From contig JASPKZ010007249.1 in the NCBI GenBank assembly GCA_030220185.1, positions 1,860,001 through 1,924,000 of the forward strand: a stretch of 64,000 nt of DNA, in the 5' to 3' direction. The stretch comes from Diploptera punctata. Lineage: Eukaryota > Arthropoda > Insecta > Blattodea > Blaberidae. Made by a program: the position numbers and the translations under genes. Below, in pieces: positions 41,765 to 52,500 of this stretch (the first letter of the stretch is position 1; each line of letters begins with the position of its first letter). The notes under the pieces were generated by a model. It was given only the letters and a program-made list of their open reading frames with translations. It searched no databases and had not been told where the DNA came from.

Positions 41765-42085
41765 AAGCCCATGTTTCCCTTAACAGAGATTTAAGCGCTC
41801 TCCCCCTACAGGGAAGAATTTGAACCATACTAATTTCGTTACACTTGTTTTCGTATAGATGTCATATGAGTGGTCCATGGTCAGCGTTCTGCCTGATACT
41901 GACATCTAGGAAACCAAGGTAGTACTAGGACGGAAAAATTCGGTAAATTTTGCTTAGAGGCCTTTTCATTCAGGCTTAAGGATCTTTTACGAGCCTGATA
42001 ATCTTTAGACTCGGGACCCACGGCTTGAAGTCCCTCCCGGAGGACTTGCTCCTTGGATTTTTCCATCCTAAAAAAATCCATCGAC
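41765..42085 (-). repeat. SINE-F body, minus
   Basis: Inverse of 61840-62200: CCATGTTTCCCTTAACAGAG at the left and CTCCTTGGATTTTTCCATCC near the right. Only the 3' body is kept; the tRNA-like head is cut just after 42080. Confidence 0.75.
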
Positions 42086-42230
42086 CCCGGCTGGGTAATA
42101 GCATATATAAGAAAAAAAAATGGGAAATAAATAAATATCTTATTAAATTAATATTAAGAAACTAAAGCTGTTACTATGATTGAAATAAGTAAATTAATGT
42201 ACACAACTAAATTATTGTAATCAAATGGTA

Positions 42231-42351
42231 AAGAGAAAAATTTATGCCTGAACCGGGAATCGAACCCCGTACCTTCAGCATCATTAGAGCATCAGTACTG
42301 AAAGCTGAAGGTTCGGGGTTCGATTCCCGGTTCAGGCATAAATTTTTCTCT
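42231..42351. repeat. tRNA-like TIR unit, mirror form (CCTGAACCGGG type)
   Basis: AAAGAGAAAAATTTATGCCT at the left and AGGCATAAATTTTTCTCTTT at the right. Between them an inverted box B (GGGAATCGAACCCC) and a direct one (GGGTTCGATTCCC), so two facing half tRNAs. A related but truncated one lies at 43138-43225. Confidence 0.7.
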
Positions 42352-42459
42352 TTACCATTTGTTTACAATAAATATCTTCTTAATAAAGAAGCCGCCATTT
42401 GCAAAACAGAAGCAAAGGTTTCATAGCATTTGGTGCATGGGAATTAACAGTGTATATAA

Positions 42460-42573
42460 GAAAAAAATTGCATTTAGATTGAACTTCTCAGATCGGTCAG
42501 TTGATAGAGTATTGGCCTAGAAAGCCAAAGGTCCTGGGTTCAAGCCCTAGTCTGAGCGTATAATTTTTCTCTT
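42460..42573 (+). repeat. tRNA-like TIR unit
   Basis: AAGAAAAAAATTGCATTTAG to TAATTTTTCTCTT, plus, with GGGTTCAAGCCCTAG as box B. Preceded by the usual AAGCAAAGGTTTCATAGCAT flank. Confidence 0.7.
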
Positions 42574-42869
42574 CAAATATGATTTATCCATCATTGAGAT
42601 GTATGAAATGAATAATAAAGAAAACATCAAATGATGAATGTGTTTCTGGTCTCATACTGGCCGAAATCCCAAGAGAAAATTTTTTCCCCCATTGGGACTT
42701 GAACCAATGTATTTCATAGATCTGCATCAAGGTATGATACCTTAGACCACTTGGCCACGGTGAAGAATCATTTGGGAAGAAAACAAGCTAAATTTTTTTT
42801 TAAAAATGGGTTTTACGATCATATAAGGGATGAGAATGGAGGAAACTTAACAATAATGAGCTGCATAAT

Positions 42870-43135
42870 TTGTCATTATCCTAATACTGTCAGATTTGTT
42901 GAGTACATAGATTGAGATGGACAGGTCATGAAACTTGAATGGATGACAGGAGATATACTTTCAAAATTGTTATTGGGAACCCTTGGGAAAAAGACTATTA
43001 GGCATAGGTGGGAGGATAATATTTGGATTGATCTTAGATAACTGGATATTTGAGATATGAACTGTATTCAGTTGGCTGAGGATAGGGACCAGTGGACGGC
43101 CTTAGTGAATGTAGAATTGAACCTGTTGTATCAAT
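42870..43135 (+). mobile_element. LINE C-terminal fragment
   Basis: Plus text LRWTGHET.MDDRRYTFKIV, then IGNPWEKRLLG and, after a stop, AEDRDQWTALVN-like remnants: the C-terminus of RTE-like LINE proteins. It ends right before a tRNA-like unit. Confidence 0.65.
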
Positions 43136-43137
43136 GG

Positions 43138-43225
43138 TAAAGAGAAAAATTTTTGCCTGAACCAGGAATTGAACCCAAAACTTCAGTTTCTCGTTCAGGC
43201 AAAAATTTTTCTCTTTACCATTGAT
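43138..43225. repeat. truncated mirror tRNA-like unit
   Basis: AAAGAGAAAAATTTTTGCCT to AGGCAAAAATTTTTCTCTTT; the centre (CAAAACTTCAGTTTCTCG) has lost the tRNA-like parts. A direct 3' half of the same type is found at about 44050-44090, near exon 8. Confidence 0.6.
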
Positions 43226-43287
43226 TACAATAGTTTAGTTGTGTACATTAATTTACTTATTTCAATCATAGTAGTACTTCATATTTG

Positions 43288-43406
43288 AAGAGAAAAATTA
43301 TACGCTCAGACCGGGACTTGAACCCGGGACCCTTGGTTTTCTAGTCCAAGTGCTCTACCATTTGAGCTACCTGAGCAAGTACCGATCTAAACGCAAATTT
43401 TTCTCT
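43288..43406 (-). repeat. 119-bp tRNA-like TIR unit
   Basis: AAGAGAAAAATTATACGCTC to CGCAAATTTTTCTCT, minus orientation, 119 bp. Nearly the same as 13421-13539 apart from the anticodon arm. Confidence 0.75.
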
Positions 43407-43469
43407 ATATACGTTGTAATTGTAGTAGTACTTTTTGCTACTTAATATTAATTCAAATATAAATTATAG

Positions 43470-43860
43470 GTCTAGGCGAAAATTTTTCTCTTTAAATATA
43501 ATTTATCTTTCATTGAGAAATGTTAAATCAATAATAAAAACATCATTAGAAGCTTTACTAGCTTTATAAAGTAATGTTAAATTCCCAATAAATGTCTTCT
43601 TAACTAAGAAGCCGCCATTTGCAAAGATAGAAGCAATGGTTTCAAAAGCATTTGGCGATAGGGAATTACAACGTATATAAGAGAAAAATTTGCGTCTAGA
43701 TCGTAACTCGCCTCGGTAGCTCAGTTGGTAGAGCACTTGGCCCGGAAAGCCAAGGGTCCCGGGTTCGAGTCCCGGTCTAGGCGAAAATTTTTCTCTTTAA
43801 ATATAATTTATCTTTCATTGAGAAATGTTAAATCAATAATAAAAACATCATTAATTCAAA
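43470..43860 (+). repeat. tandem 305-bp unit containing a 119-bp tRNA-like part
   Basis: TCTAGGCGAAAATTTTTCTC at 43471 and again at 43776 give a period of 305 bp; the flank CATTGAGAAATGTTAAATCA also recurs at that period. The complete tRNA-like unit is at 43679-43797. A tandem arrangement points to a 305-bp mobile unit in which the tRNA-like piece is internal rather than 5'. Confidence 0.7.
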
Positions 43861-44120
43861 TATTGAACCTGTTGGTTCCATAAACCATAGATTTAGTTTT
43901 AGAGTTTTTATCAGACTTTTATCATAAACTTATGTTACCAAAATTATGTTAGCACTCTACTTCATCCTGACAAGAATTCATGTACTTTATTTTTATTCAC
44001 ATCTCACAGCATAGTATTTGGAAAGATGTTTTGAAGTTATGCTGGCAAACATTCGATTCCCGGTTCAGGCAAAAATTTTTCTCTTTACCATTGATTTGTA
44101 ACCAGAATGTTTGTTTACAG

Positions 44121-44451
44121 TGTCTGAAAAGCAGCATAGATGAATGTATCTCACATGTCGTTGGAACTGCAACTCCTCCTACTTCTTGTTCTCCTACATT
44201 CCATCACAACTCTCGCTCGCCATTGGATCATTATCCTCGCTCTCGAGGGTCATCTCCCTCACCTCGAGCAAGAGGGTCTTCATATAGAACATCACGTTCA
44301 CAACCTGATATCGCAGTAGCTGCAGCAGCAGCTGCTTCATCTCAGCGGTCTTTATCTGCTCAAAACAGTCAGTGTGCTGATAGTCCTGGTGATGGTGGAG
44401 AAGAAAATGTGGATGGAACTATAGTAGAGTCACTGTTGGTTCCACCCAAAG
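44121..44451 (+). CDS. Map3k4: MAP3K4-type kinase, exon 8
   Basis: TTTGTTTACAG|TGT...CCAAAG|GTAAAT; 331 bp, phase 0 to 1. Encodes CLKSSIDECISHVVGTATPP, then a low-complexity Ser/Pro/Arg region with DIAVAAAAAASSQRSLSAQN. Human MAP3K4 has LMNECIGHVIGKPHSP and a poly-Ala run in the same order. The disordered stretch is likely a flexible linker before the kinase domain. Confidence 0.93.
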
Positions 44452-44634
44452 GTAAATAGAATTTCTTTTCATCATCACCTCTATTAAATAACATTATGAA
44501 ATTTAGACTGGAAGTAAATATTAATAAAAACTAAATATATGCTCACACATAGAAATATACGTGTCCACATATATAGTATCATACTTTAAACTACTACTAC
44601 GTCTTTAATTAAAATTACAGTGGGAGGAAACACT

Positions 44635-44905
44635 ATGAGGTATTTACATTAATAAATGAATTGGAAAAAATGTTTTAACATCTCACCTCACAAAGTTGCA
44701 TGTCTTCATGATGCTGGTTTCAAAAGTATAGTATTACTTCCATCTTCAGTCAAATTCCAACTGTCGAAATTTTGTCGTTAACATCATCTACTACTAATAC
44801 TGGGAAAGCTGACGATAAAACAGAATTGTTTTGAAACATTTCCAAGAACAAATCAACATTAATATTGAGGTAAGATGTCCAGACCAAAAATAATATAATC
44901 ATCTA
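44635..44905. mobile_element. PLE remnants: minus 3' end joined to plus PLE-B end
   Basis: CACTATGAGGTATTTACATT box (44630), then a minus PLE 3' end (core CTGAAGA 44759-44753; stem II GGAAGTA/TACTTTT; GAAACC) to 44790, joined to a plus PLE-B end (44800-44900). The two halves belong to different sub-families. Confidence 0.65.
44805..44845 (+). ncRNA. hammerhead-like core (PLE-B), triplet mutated
   Basis: CTGACGA (44809-44815), stem II AAAACA/TGTTTT, GAAA (44833-44836), C-AT, then TTC where GTC is found at 14570. The loss of G16.2 breaks stem III. Confidence 0.45.
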
Positions 44906-45439
44906 CTACGTCGCTTTGGATAATCATATCTAAATGAAATTGGTGACAATCAAAAGAGAAACTCAAAAAGTTTTGTGTATGTTAACAATGTCAACAATGG
45001 AGAATAATGGACAAAATACAGAAACTAAACTAAATTTAATCATGTTTTTTGTGATCGATATGGGTTCATTGTTGGATATTTAGCAGACAGCGATGTCTGC
45101 AGCGTCACTTGTGGGGGCCACATTCAGTGTCTATGAGGTATAGCAAAAACTTTTTGAGTTTCTCTTTTGATTGTCACCAGTTGCATTTAGATACGATTAT
45201 CCAAAGCGACGTAGTAGTATTTAAAGTATGATACTGTATTTGTGTACACAGCGTATTATAAAATGAGAATGGGCACTTAACATTAAATGAGGGAAATTTT
45301 GAGAAAGTTATGGAATTAAAATACCTTAGAATGAGGTGAAGAAAGACATTAAATATAGGGTCAGTTATGGAAACACATGCCACTATATATTAGAGATTTT
45401 TGTCATCCAAAATTCTCTCAAAAAATGTTAATCTAAAAA

Positions 45440-45700
45440 TATATAGAACAATGAGACTTCTAGTTATATGGATATAAAACATGGTCTCTTACTTCTAGAA
45501 AGGAAAAAATGTTACAAGTATTGTAGAGTAAAGTGCTTAGGAAAATTTTTGGATCAAAAAGGAGTAAAGAGACAGGCGAATGAAGGAAACTTCTTAATAG
45601 ATGACTCCATAATCTCTATGGGAAACCAGATGTAATAAGAACAGTTAAGTCTCATAGACTGAGATTGGCAAGAAAAGTGGGATGAGTAGGGAATGAAAGA
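45440..45700 (+). mobile_element. LINE fragment, RT connection region
   Basis: Near 45430-45700 the text TSSYMDIKHGLLLLERKKC-like, KVLRKIFGSKRSKETGE and RLHNLYGKPDVIRTV is the same region as 17830-18060. Frameshifted, no ends seen. Confidence 0.6.
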
Positions 45701-45819
45701 GGAGGAAGCTATTTGCTGACTACTTTATTTTAATTAAGAAATGTTTCAGAGTTTCCCATAGTTAATGGCATACCTTTACTTTATTTTTTAATAATATGGA
45801 TGGCATGTTTTATTTACAG

Positions 45820-45993
45820 TATTGCTTCGAATTGAACGAGTACAAGAGGCTGTGAAGAAACTTGATCAGGAGATAGATGAAAGGTTAAGAAAGGATGAGT
45901 TGATTGGCACAATTACTGATGTTGAATCTGAAGACAAGATACATATCAGATCAAGAAGTGTAACGTTCAGCTGGCAAAGAGGCATCAAAATTG
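45820..45993 (+). CDS. Map3k4: MAP3K4-type kinase, exon 9 (last one seen)
   Basis: TTATTTACAG|TA...AAAATTG|GTGAGT; 174 bp, phase 1 to 1. Encodes VLLRIERVQEAVKKLDQEID, ERLRKDELIGTITDVESEDK and VTFSWQRGIKIG. Human MAP3K4 has the same junction, VTFKWQRGNKIG, directly followed by the EGQYGKVY glycine loop. The next exon should begin with the last two bases of that G codon or its follower and encode the kinase domain; none is recognised up to 64000. Confidence 0.95.
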
Positions 45994-46199
45994 GTGAGTG
46001 AAGCTTTATACGTTTTAAATTAGTATTTTTCAATATCTCGAAACTATTGCATTTACAGATATTAATAATAGAAGAGTCCAATTTAAAAATCCTTGTCTTT
46101 TGAATTTTGTGACATTTACTGAATTGTATTAACTTTTCTGACATAATTCTATTAGGTAAGTATTAACTATGATGTGTTGTTAAAATTCTTTTTTATTCA

Positions 46200-46565
46200 A
46201 TGCCACCACGTCATTTTGACACTCTGGTATTCTCTGCTGGCATGGCATTATTGTAACCCACTTCTGAAGTTGGGGCACCTGGAAGGTAGAGTTACGCTGC
46301 CCCGATGATATATGATAAGTGATGATGGTAATGATGTGCCAGGAAAGGCGTGAATCCTAAATTTAATGAATATGTTAATGATTATAATGATGGCCAGATG
46401 ATGTTTGGGGACCGTTTGGGCCTTAAAGTTTCCTGACATTTGTCTTACAGATGAGAAATAACCCTGAAAAAACCATCACCCAGGAGACTTTTCCTGACCG
46501 GGGATCGAACCTGGGCCCACTGCATGACGAGGCAGTAATGCTATCCCTAGACCACAGTGGTGGAC
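46200..46565 (-). repeat. SINE-E, tRNA-derived (long form)
   Basis: Same order as 4350-4715: GACACTCTGGTATTCTCTGC, CTGCCCCGATGATA, TGATGGCCAGATGATGTTTG, GGGGACCGTTTGGGCC, and the minus tRNA-like head at about 46495-46565. Confidence 0.75.
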
Positions 46566-46939
46566 AATCAATAATATCGATAATACTCGAGAGAAGATGA
46601 CTTAAGCGTCAATTCTGCCCATTGGAAAATAAATAAATAATATTGATAATTACCTCGTAGTGTTACTTCCCTTTAGAATTTTTATTAAATATTAACTTCT
46701 TAATAAATTTGGAAGGAAATAAAAGTAAGGAATAATTTGATGTTTTCTTTTATTAATTTCATAATAAATCTCTGAATACTGTAATTGTGATTCACTTCCT
46801 GCCTTGTCAATATTAAAATAATAATGACAATAAGAAAGAATCACAGCTTAAAGAATTCAGCAGAACTAATTAATGTAATACCATCATATATTTGTATTTC
46901 TTGTGGGATTCGTGTATTTTCTTCAAACTAAAAGCATTC

Positions 46940-47175
46940 ATACATTCTGACTTAGGCTTTCATGACCAGAGTTATTATGATGACCTTGTAGAAGATTTCC
47001 GTGCTGTTGGCCGTGGTCTTGAGGCTTGTAGTTCCCCGACGTTTCACCAGGGACTGCATCCGGCATCCTCAAGACAACCCTTGAGGATGCCGGATGCAGT
47101 CTCTTATGAAACGTCCGGGAACTACAAGCCTCAAGACCACGGCCAACAGCCCGGAAATCTTCTACAGGATCATTC
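46940..47175. mobile_element. PLE-G 3'-end palindrome
   Basis: GATGACCTTGTAGAAGATTT to its inverse near 47170, meeting at about 47076. Contains two facing cores: minus TTGAGGA (47072-47066), GAAA (47045-47042), GTC (47040-47038); plus TTGAGGA (47081-47087), GAAA (47108-47111), GTC (47113-47115). No coding part. C3 is T in both, as in all PLE-G copies. Confidence 0.75.
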
Positions 47176-47219
47176 ATACATTCTATTTAATTTTATGATT
47201 GTTAAAGAATAAGCATTAA

Positions 47220-47400
47220 ATTAATCAGATTTACACCTCACTTCATATATTTTGTATAAATCCAGGACCAGTGTCAAAAGGTTCATTGTCAACTGGCATT
47301 TGACTCGTGGATTTATGCAAAATATAGGAGATGAGATGTAAAATTTGTTTAATTTAATGATTATTAAATAAAACCTCATAGTCTTACTTCTTAAAAATAT
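47220..47400. mobile_element. short PLE-type hairpin
   Basis: TTACACCTCACTTCATATAT to its inverse near 47325-47345, with CCTCATAGTCTTACTTCT at 47373. The arm includes TTTTGTATAAATCCAGGACC. Related to 37735-37935; no ribozyme core. Confidence 0.55.
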
Positions 47401-47699
47401 CAATCTCTAAAGAAGATAATGTGAATTAAGGATTTAATTGTGCCCTTCAATATCCAAGTTATGCCAATACATTTATTCTATCACCAGGCAAAATGGTTTG
47501 GTCTAATGAAGGTGTCCTAACCAAACTTCAGGAAAGTTATGCTATCTTGGCAATTGTCTCCATTTTGCTTTGCTCCATAAATTATGTCTGACCTGTTGCT
47601 GTTCATAGGTCAACCATCACAATGACTGCTTTTTGTCCACTTCTAATGTATCAAGTTTCTGTGGATGACAATGGTGGTATGTGTAGGGTAGAAAATTTA

Positions 47700-47950
47700 T
47701 ATAAGTTGAGTCTGTTCATCTTACCTCATAAATTGTCATGTTTCAATATGCTTGCATATTATCTTCAGCTTGGTCAGACTATAATAATAATCGGTTGTAG
47801 GTCCTAGATGTCGACTTCCCTCCATCTTTTGGTTGACAAAGAACTTATAAATCAAATCCTTTTCTGCTAGGAATTTCAAAATTCATTATCCTTTCTCTGT
47901 TCTTCTGGATGTAAAGCTTCTCCCAAATTGTAGTTGTCGTCCAATGGTGA
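47700..47950 (-). mobile_element. PLE 3' fragment
   Basis: Minus tail region (CAATTTGGGAGAAGCTTTAC, then MNFEIPSRKGF-like) and 3' end with CTGAAGA (47768-47762), stem II AATATG/CATATT with a CAAG loop, GAAA (47744-47741), C-AT-GAC. The T at 16.1 is changed to A, so the triplet is lost though stem II is perfect. Confidence 0.65.
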
Positions 47951-48136
47951 TAAGGTTTAGTTGACTTGCACCATTCTTTCTCTTGCTTAATGAATGGTGG
48001 GGAAACATTCAATAAAAATTTCTGTGCTTATTTTCCATATGCAGACTTAATTTAGATAAATAGTAGCATAACTTTAGACACAAAATTTGGCCAATATCTG
48101 GAGATAAATATTTATAAGTTCTGATGATACAAGATG

Positions 48137-49033
48137 TGAGGGTCTGCCAAAAAGTAATGCCTCCTATTTTTTTCTCTTTTAATTGTGAATATATTTAAAT
48201 ACACTTTATGTACCGTGAAACCCACAACATTGACAATTAATTTGTCACTTTTCGATATAATCTCTGTCCTTTTCCACTGTTTTTGTCCACATTTGAACAA
48301 GGCACTATGGTAAAAAAGCATGGTCTTGCTTCCTAAGCCATCGATGCACAGATGTTTTTATGGTCTTCTCATCCTCTAAACGAATCTCATGATGTGCTTC
48401 CTTTAGTGGCCCAAACAGATAGAAGTGTGAAAGTGCTAGGTCAGGGCTATAAGGTGGATGAGGCAAGACTTCCCATCCAAGTTTAATAATCTCTTTAGTG
48501 GTGTGATGACTGGTGTGTGGTCTTGCATTGTCGTGCAAAAGAAGAACATCTGCATTAGCTTTTGTTGGGCGAATTCACCGAAGATGAGCTATAAGCTTTT
48601 TGAGGGTGCATCCCTGCTCCGAAAAAAAATTAACTAGAATCACACCCTCTGCATCACTAATGTCCGGCCTTCTGCTCCGCTTTGCATCCGCCAATTGTGC
48701 TTGTCCTTCAGCTTTATTACAGCAACGAACCCAACATCTAACAGTACTGACATCCACTGTTGAATCTCCATATACATTTTTCAACCTTTCATGAATGTGT
48801 AAGGGCGTTTCACCTTCTGAATTCAAGAATTCATTCATAGAACGCTTCTAACATGTACATCAATATCAGCCATTTTGCAAGAGGATGCAGTGCTGCCACC
48901 TGTTGATTTAGGAAGTTATTACTGCAGTGGATTGGAGAGAAATGTTTGAGGAATTGTGCCGAATTGAAATTTTTCACATAACTAACTTATTAAAAAAAAA
49001 AAAAAGGAGGCATTATTTTTTTGACTGACCCTC
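48137..49033 (-). mobile_element. mariner transposon, internally deleted
   Basis: Inverted termini: left GAGGGTCTGCCAAAAAGTAA with TGCCTCC, right, inverted, GAGGGTCAGTCAAAAAAATAA with TGCCTCC. The minus strand encodes the N-terminal helix-turn-helix region (48838-48575: HERLKNVYGDSTVDVSTVRC, SRRPDISDAEG) and, after a stop, the C-terminal half (48555-48305: LHDNARPHTSHHTTKEII, YSPDLALSHFYLFGPLKE). The first catalytic Asp region (DETW) is missing. About 900 bp against 1.3 kb for full-length mariners. Confidence 0.85.
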
Positions 49034-49547
49034 GTAAAAGCAAATGTGTGCAAAACATTCATTTCATGCCAAATCTCTCTGCTTGTATATATTTCTTGAA
49101 ACTAACATAAAGAGGGAGTTAATTTTTTATGTCTGATCAAATTCCATGTCTAAGACTTAAATAGATTGACAAATGTAGATTTTATTATTTTTATATTCAG
49201 AACTTTTTTACAAAACAATTTCATTATAAATTTGGTTGTAGAATAATCCATGTCAGCGCTGGTAATCAAAAATCTGATCATATGGTGTGTACTGTTCTGG
49301 ATATTCAGTGACATGTACATTTTCATGATTGTTTTCCTTTATTGGAGGATTGTCTTCTATTCCAAGATTTTCAGCTTTAATTTTTTCTGTGTTTTGTTGT
49401 GAATGCTCTGTTGAATTCATCTGATGTTGATCTAGATTTGTAGATTGAGATTTTTTCTTTCATTAGCTGTTTTATTTGTCTTAGTGGTTGTATTTGATAA
49501 GATGTAGGAATGAAAGTTCTTGCTTGGTCGCACTGAGATTCGAGACT

Positions 49548-49647
49548 TCATGAGCGAATATCCAGGTCCATGCCAATCATACCATACATACCCTGGTATT
49601 CATATGATTCTGGTAGTTCTCCATTTAAGTAACGTCCATTGAGATTA
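49548..49647 (-). CDS. fibrinogen-related protein, last exon
   Basis: Acceptor AAATTTCAG on the minus strand; encodes SNLNGRYLNGELPESYEYQG, MYGMIGMDLDIRS and stop. It is the C-terminus of the FReD domain: the CxxSNLNG.Y segment after the last disulphide region is standard, while the MDLDIRS end replaces the usual MKIR. Joined in frame (phase 2) to 51489-51615. Confidence 0.85.
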
Positions 49648-49759
49648 CTGAAATTTAATCAATATAATTGTATTAATAAATAAATATCAAATTTTTAACA
49701 TGTATTAAAATACAATAATTATTAGACATTGAACTTTAACATTGTAATTAGTAATGTAT

Positions 49760-49985
49760 CCTTTGAATTTTTATAGAAATAAATCACTATGAGGTTAATT
49801 TAAGATAAATCAAATGTTTCATACCTCTCCTCATATTAATCTTCTAAGTAGATTGTGATTTCGGGTTCATGGCAAACCCATCCTCAGTACCATTATGCCG
49901 ACAGTCGGAGAGGAGAGGTAGGAAACATTTGATTTTATCATAAATTAAACCTCATAGTGATTAATTCCCATAAAAGTTAAAAATT
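49760..49985. mobile_element. PLE-D terminal hairpin
   Basis: Boxes CACTATGAGGTTAATTTAAG (49786) and CCTCATAGTGATTAATTCC (49950) at the two ends; arms AAATGTTTCATACCTCTCC and its diverged inverse. The right arm lacks the TAAGTAGATCG part. No coding remnant. Confidence 0.65.
49848..49892 (-). ncRNA. hammerhead-ribozyme candidate (PLE-D)
   Basis: Minus strand: GTA, CTGAGGA (49887-49881), T, stem II GGGTT/AACCC, GAAA (49862-49859), TCACA, ATC (49853-49851), TAC. Stem III has one mismatch; the other core bases fit. Confidence 0.5.
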
Positions 49986-50849
49986 GATAGGAATTACTAA
50001 ATTTGTGCCAAATTGCAAAACAGTGTACAGTAATAACAGTATGGTTATGCATTTAGTTGTTTTCACATTAAAGTAAATTGGCATGAGAAATTGAATACTC
50101 TGCCATTTGCCAAGGTTAAGGTACTTTTACCAATAATAGCTCATCAAGTTAAGAAAATCTTACACACTCATATAGTTATCTCATAGCAGAGCAGAAATGA
50201 AAATTATCATAAGTAATGTCACGTGTGATTTCGTGATGAGCAAATTTATCTAGAGGATTTGGAAATCAAGAGTGGCATTTGTTAGGACTATTTAATGGAT
50301 AAAATTAAGCTGTTTACTCAAAATCATTATTTAAATATAGTTAGTAGTATTTTAAAATATTTATATATTTAATGTAAATGGCGATGTTCAAAAACAAATC
50401 AGAAATGTGAGGTTATGTTCATTCACTGCAACTTGATCATATTATTTATTGCCAAATAGGATCGCAATATTGTAAAAATGCACCCTAGTGGAGAAATAAT
50501 GAAACACATCAAACTGTATATCATAATCAACATTATAGTTTATTAATTTATTTTTTTAGTAAACAACTCAGTAAAATCACGGAATCTGTTCATTATATGC
50601 TATATTCAATGTATTTGTTGGAGAAAAATAATGCTCTGAGTTGTTCAGAATATTAAAAAGGAAGAGCTTTCTTTATCACAAAAGCAGGAGCTGATAAAGA
50701 AAAATTGATAAAGAGCAAGGTGAAACATGATTCATTGGTTGTAAAACAGAATTCATTGAAACGTGATTTATCATTGACTACCATTTGGGGCATGAGTCCA
50801 AATAAATGTTGTATTGATATTATTTACTCTTATAAAAGCACTCTAACTC

Positions 50850-51350
50850 ATTGGCACTATTGAACCCTTAAGTTCATGGCTGCACAGACATAAGCTCTCC
50901 CTATATCCATATCCTGAGCTATGTTTTTCAATCATTCCCTGTATAATCTTCTTCACTCAAATCATAGTTAATATTATTCTCCCACCTCATTCTGGGCCTG
51001 CCTACTGGGCACTTTCCCTCTGGTTTTCTTACAGAGCTTCCATGCCCATCTTTCATTCCCCATTTGTGCCACATCTCCTGTTCATCACAGTCTACGAGAC
51101 TTAACTCTCCTTATTATATCTGATTTCCCCATAAATATCATATGTAGCTCACTTATGTAAGTTTCTCCATTTGCCTGTCTGTTCAACTCTCTTTTTTCCA
51201 AAACAATTTCCTAAAAACTTTATTCTCAAATACTCATAATCTCTTTCCTCCCTTAAAGTATGAGTCCACGCTTCACATTCATATAATAAACTGGTAGAAT
51301 AACTGTTTACATATTTTCAGTTTGACTTTTTTGAAAGGAGTTGGGATGAC
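50850..51350 (-). mobile_element. LINE fragment (3' region)
   Basis: Shares GGCACTATTGAACCC, TTCATGGCTGCACAGACATA and TCTTCTCCCACCTCATTCTG-like text with 55450-55770 and 62265-62460. The right part, read on minus, has the YECEAWTHTLREERDYEYLR-like RT connection wording. Decayed. Confidence 0.6.
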
Positions 51351-51488
51351 AAGAGTCCCTGTAATGCATAATGCATTTCCAGAATTGAGCCTATGTTTAA
51401 TTTCTTTCTGCACCTCATTCTTGTTTGTAATTATTGTTCCTAGATAAAAGCACTCTACTGTAATTTAAATCTAAAAGGAAATTTGTAC

Positions 51489-51615
51489 CTTGTGTCACAT
51501 CCATTATACCACCAAGCTCCAGTGTGGGATTCTGCACAGTTCCCATCGTGCCAGTTATCATGATCATTGTCAAATGTTGAGAATTTCATGCCAGCATGAT
51601 ATATCAAAGAATCTC
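51489..51615 (-). CDS. fibrinogen-related protein, exon with calcium site
   Basis: TCAACACAG|GA...ACACAAG|GTACAA on the minus strand; 127 bp, phase 1 to 2. Encodes GDSLIYHAGMKFSTFDNDHD, NWHDGNCAESHTGAWWYNGC. The FSTFDNDHDNW segment is the FReD calcium-binding loop, and NCAE..TGAWWYNGC holds the two cysteines of the C-terminal disulphide. Confidence 0.92.
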
Positions 51616-51839
51616 CTGTGTTGAAAAATAGGTTTCTTGTTAATATTAAATATATTCTGAATTTATTATAAAGATATGATAACCATACAAATACATAGCT
51701 GTTATTGAGGGGGAACATATTTATAGGTAATAAGTTATATTTTTTATGTAATCGTTTATTCCTAAAGATAGTGAATGCTACACAGCATTGGGGCCTGAAT
51801 AATAATAGTTAAGAGATTGAATCATTTATATACAACTCA

Positions 51840-52440
51840 TATTTTGTTTTCTCATCATGGATCTGTTTCAGGGACCATTGCCACAATTCTCATCTAGTAT
51901 CTGACTAAGTGATTGTTGGATGTCTTGTATATTTTTTCCTATGGTGGTGGGCAGACAAACTTCACAATTATATGCTCATCCCCAGGAACTCAATTTTCAT
52001 TACTTTGTCTCTATTTGTCTGGATGTAGAATTTTTCCCATACTGTTAGTTCTGTTCTTTTTTTCCAGTTGTGCCAGTAATTTTGCCTTCTATTCATTTTT
52101 ATGATTTTTAGTCCACACATGATCAGCTACTGCTAATTTGTATGTTTCTCCATGTTTTATATTTGTAAAGCATCAGCAGTTGCTGCTCATTTCTGAACAA
52201 AAAGGCATGGAATTAAAGAGAAGACAAAATTTATGAAATAATTTGAAAAATTCTACATCCAGAAAAGTAGAGACAAAATTATGAAATTTGGAGCTCCTGG
52301 GGAGAAGGATTTAATTGTTAGATTCATCTGCCCATCAACAGAGTAATAGAATATATAAGCCTTCCAATGATCAACACAGCAATCAATTTCTAGCTCATTT
52401 TGGGATAGATATTCCAGGTTAAAAAATCAAAATATGAGGT
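51840..52440. mobile_element. decayed PLE (minus and plus arms)
   Basis: Minus remnants 51850-52180 (TTTTTCCCATACTGTTAGTT = tail WEK.Y; CCACACATGATCAGCTACTG = AAHVW) and plus remnants 52180-52440 (KFGAPGEKDLIVRFIC). Both are heavily frameshifted, with AATATGAGGTGAAATG at the right end. No usable core. Confidence 0.55.
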
Positions 52441-52500
52441 GAAATGTATATTACCAATTCAATCACTTAATATGAGGAAAGGAAAATTGATGTTTTGCAC

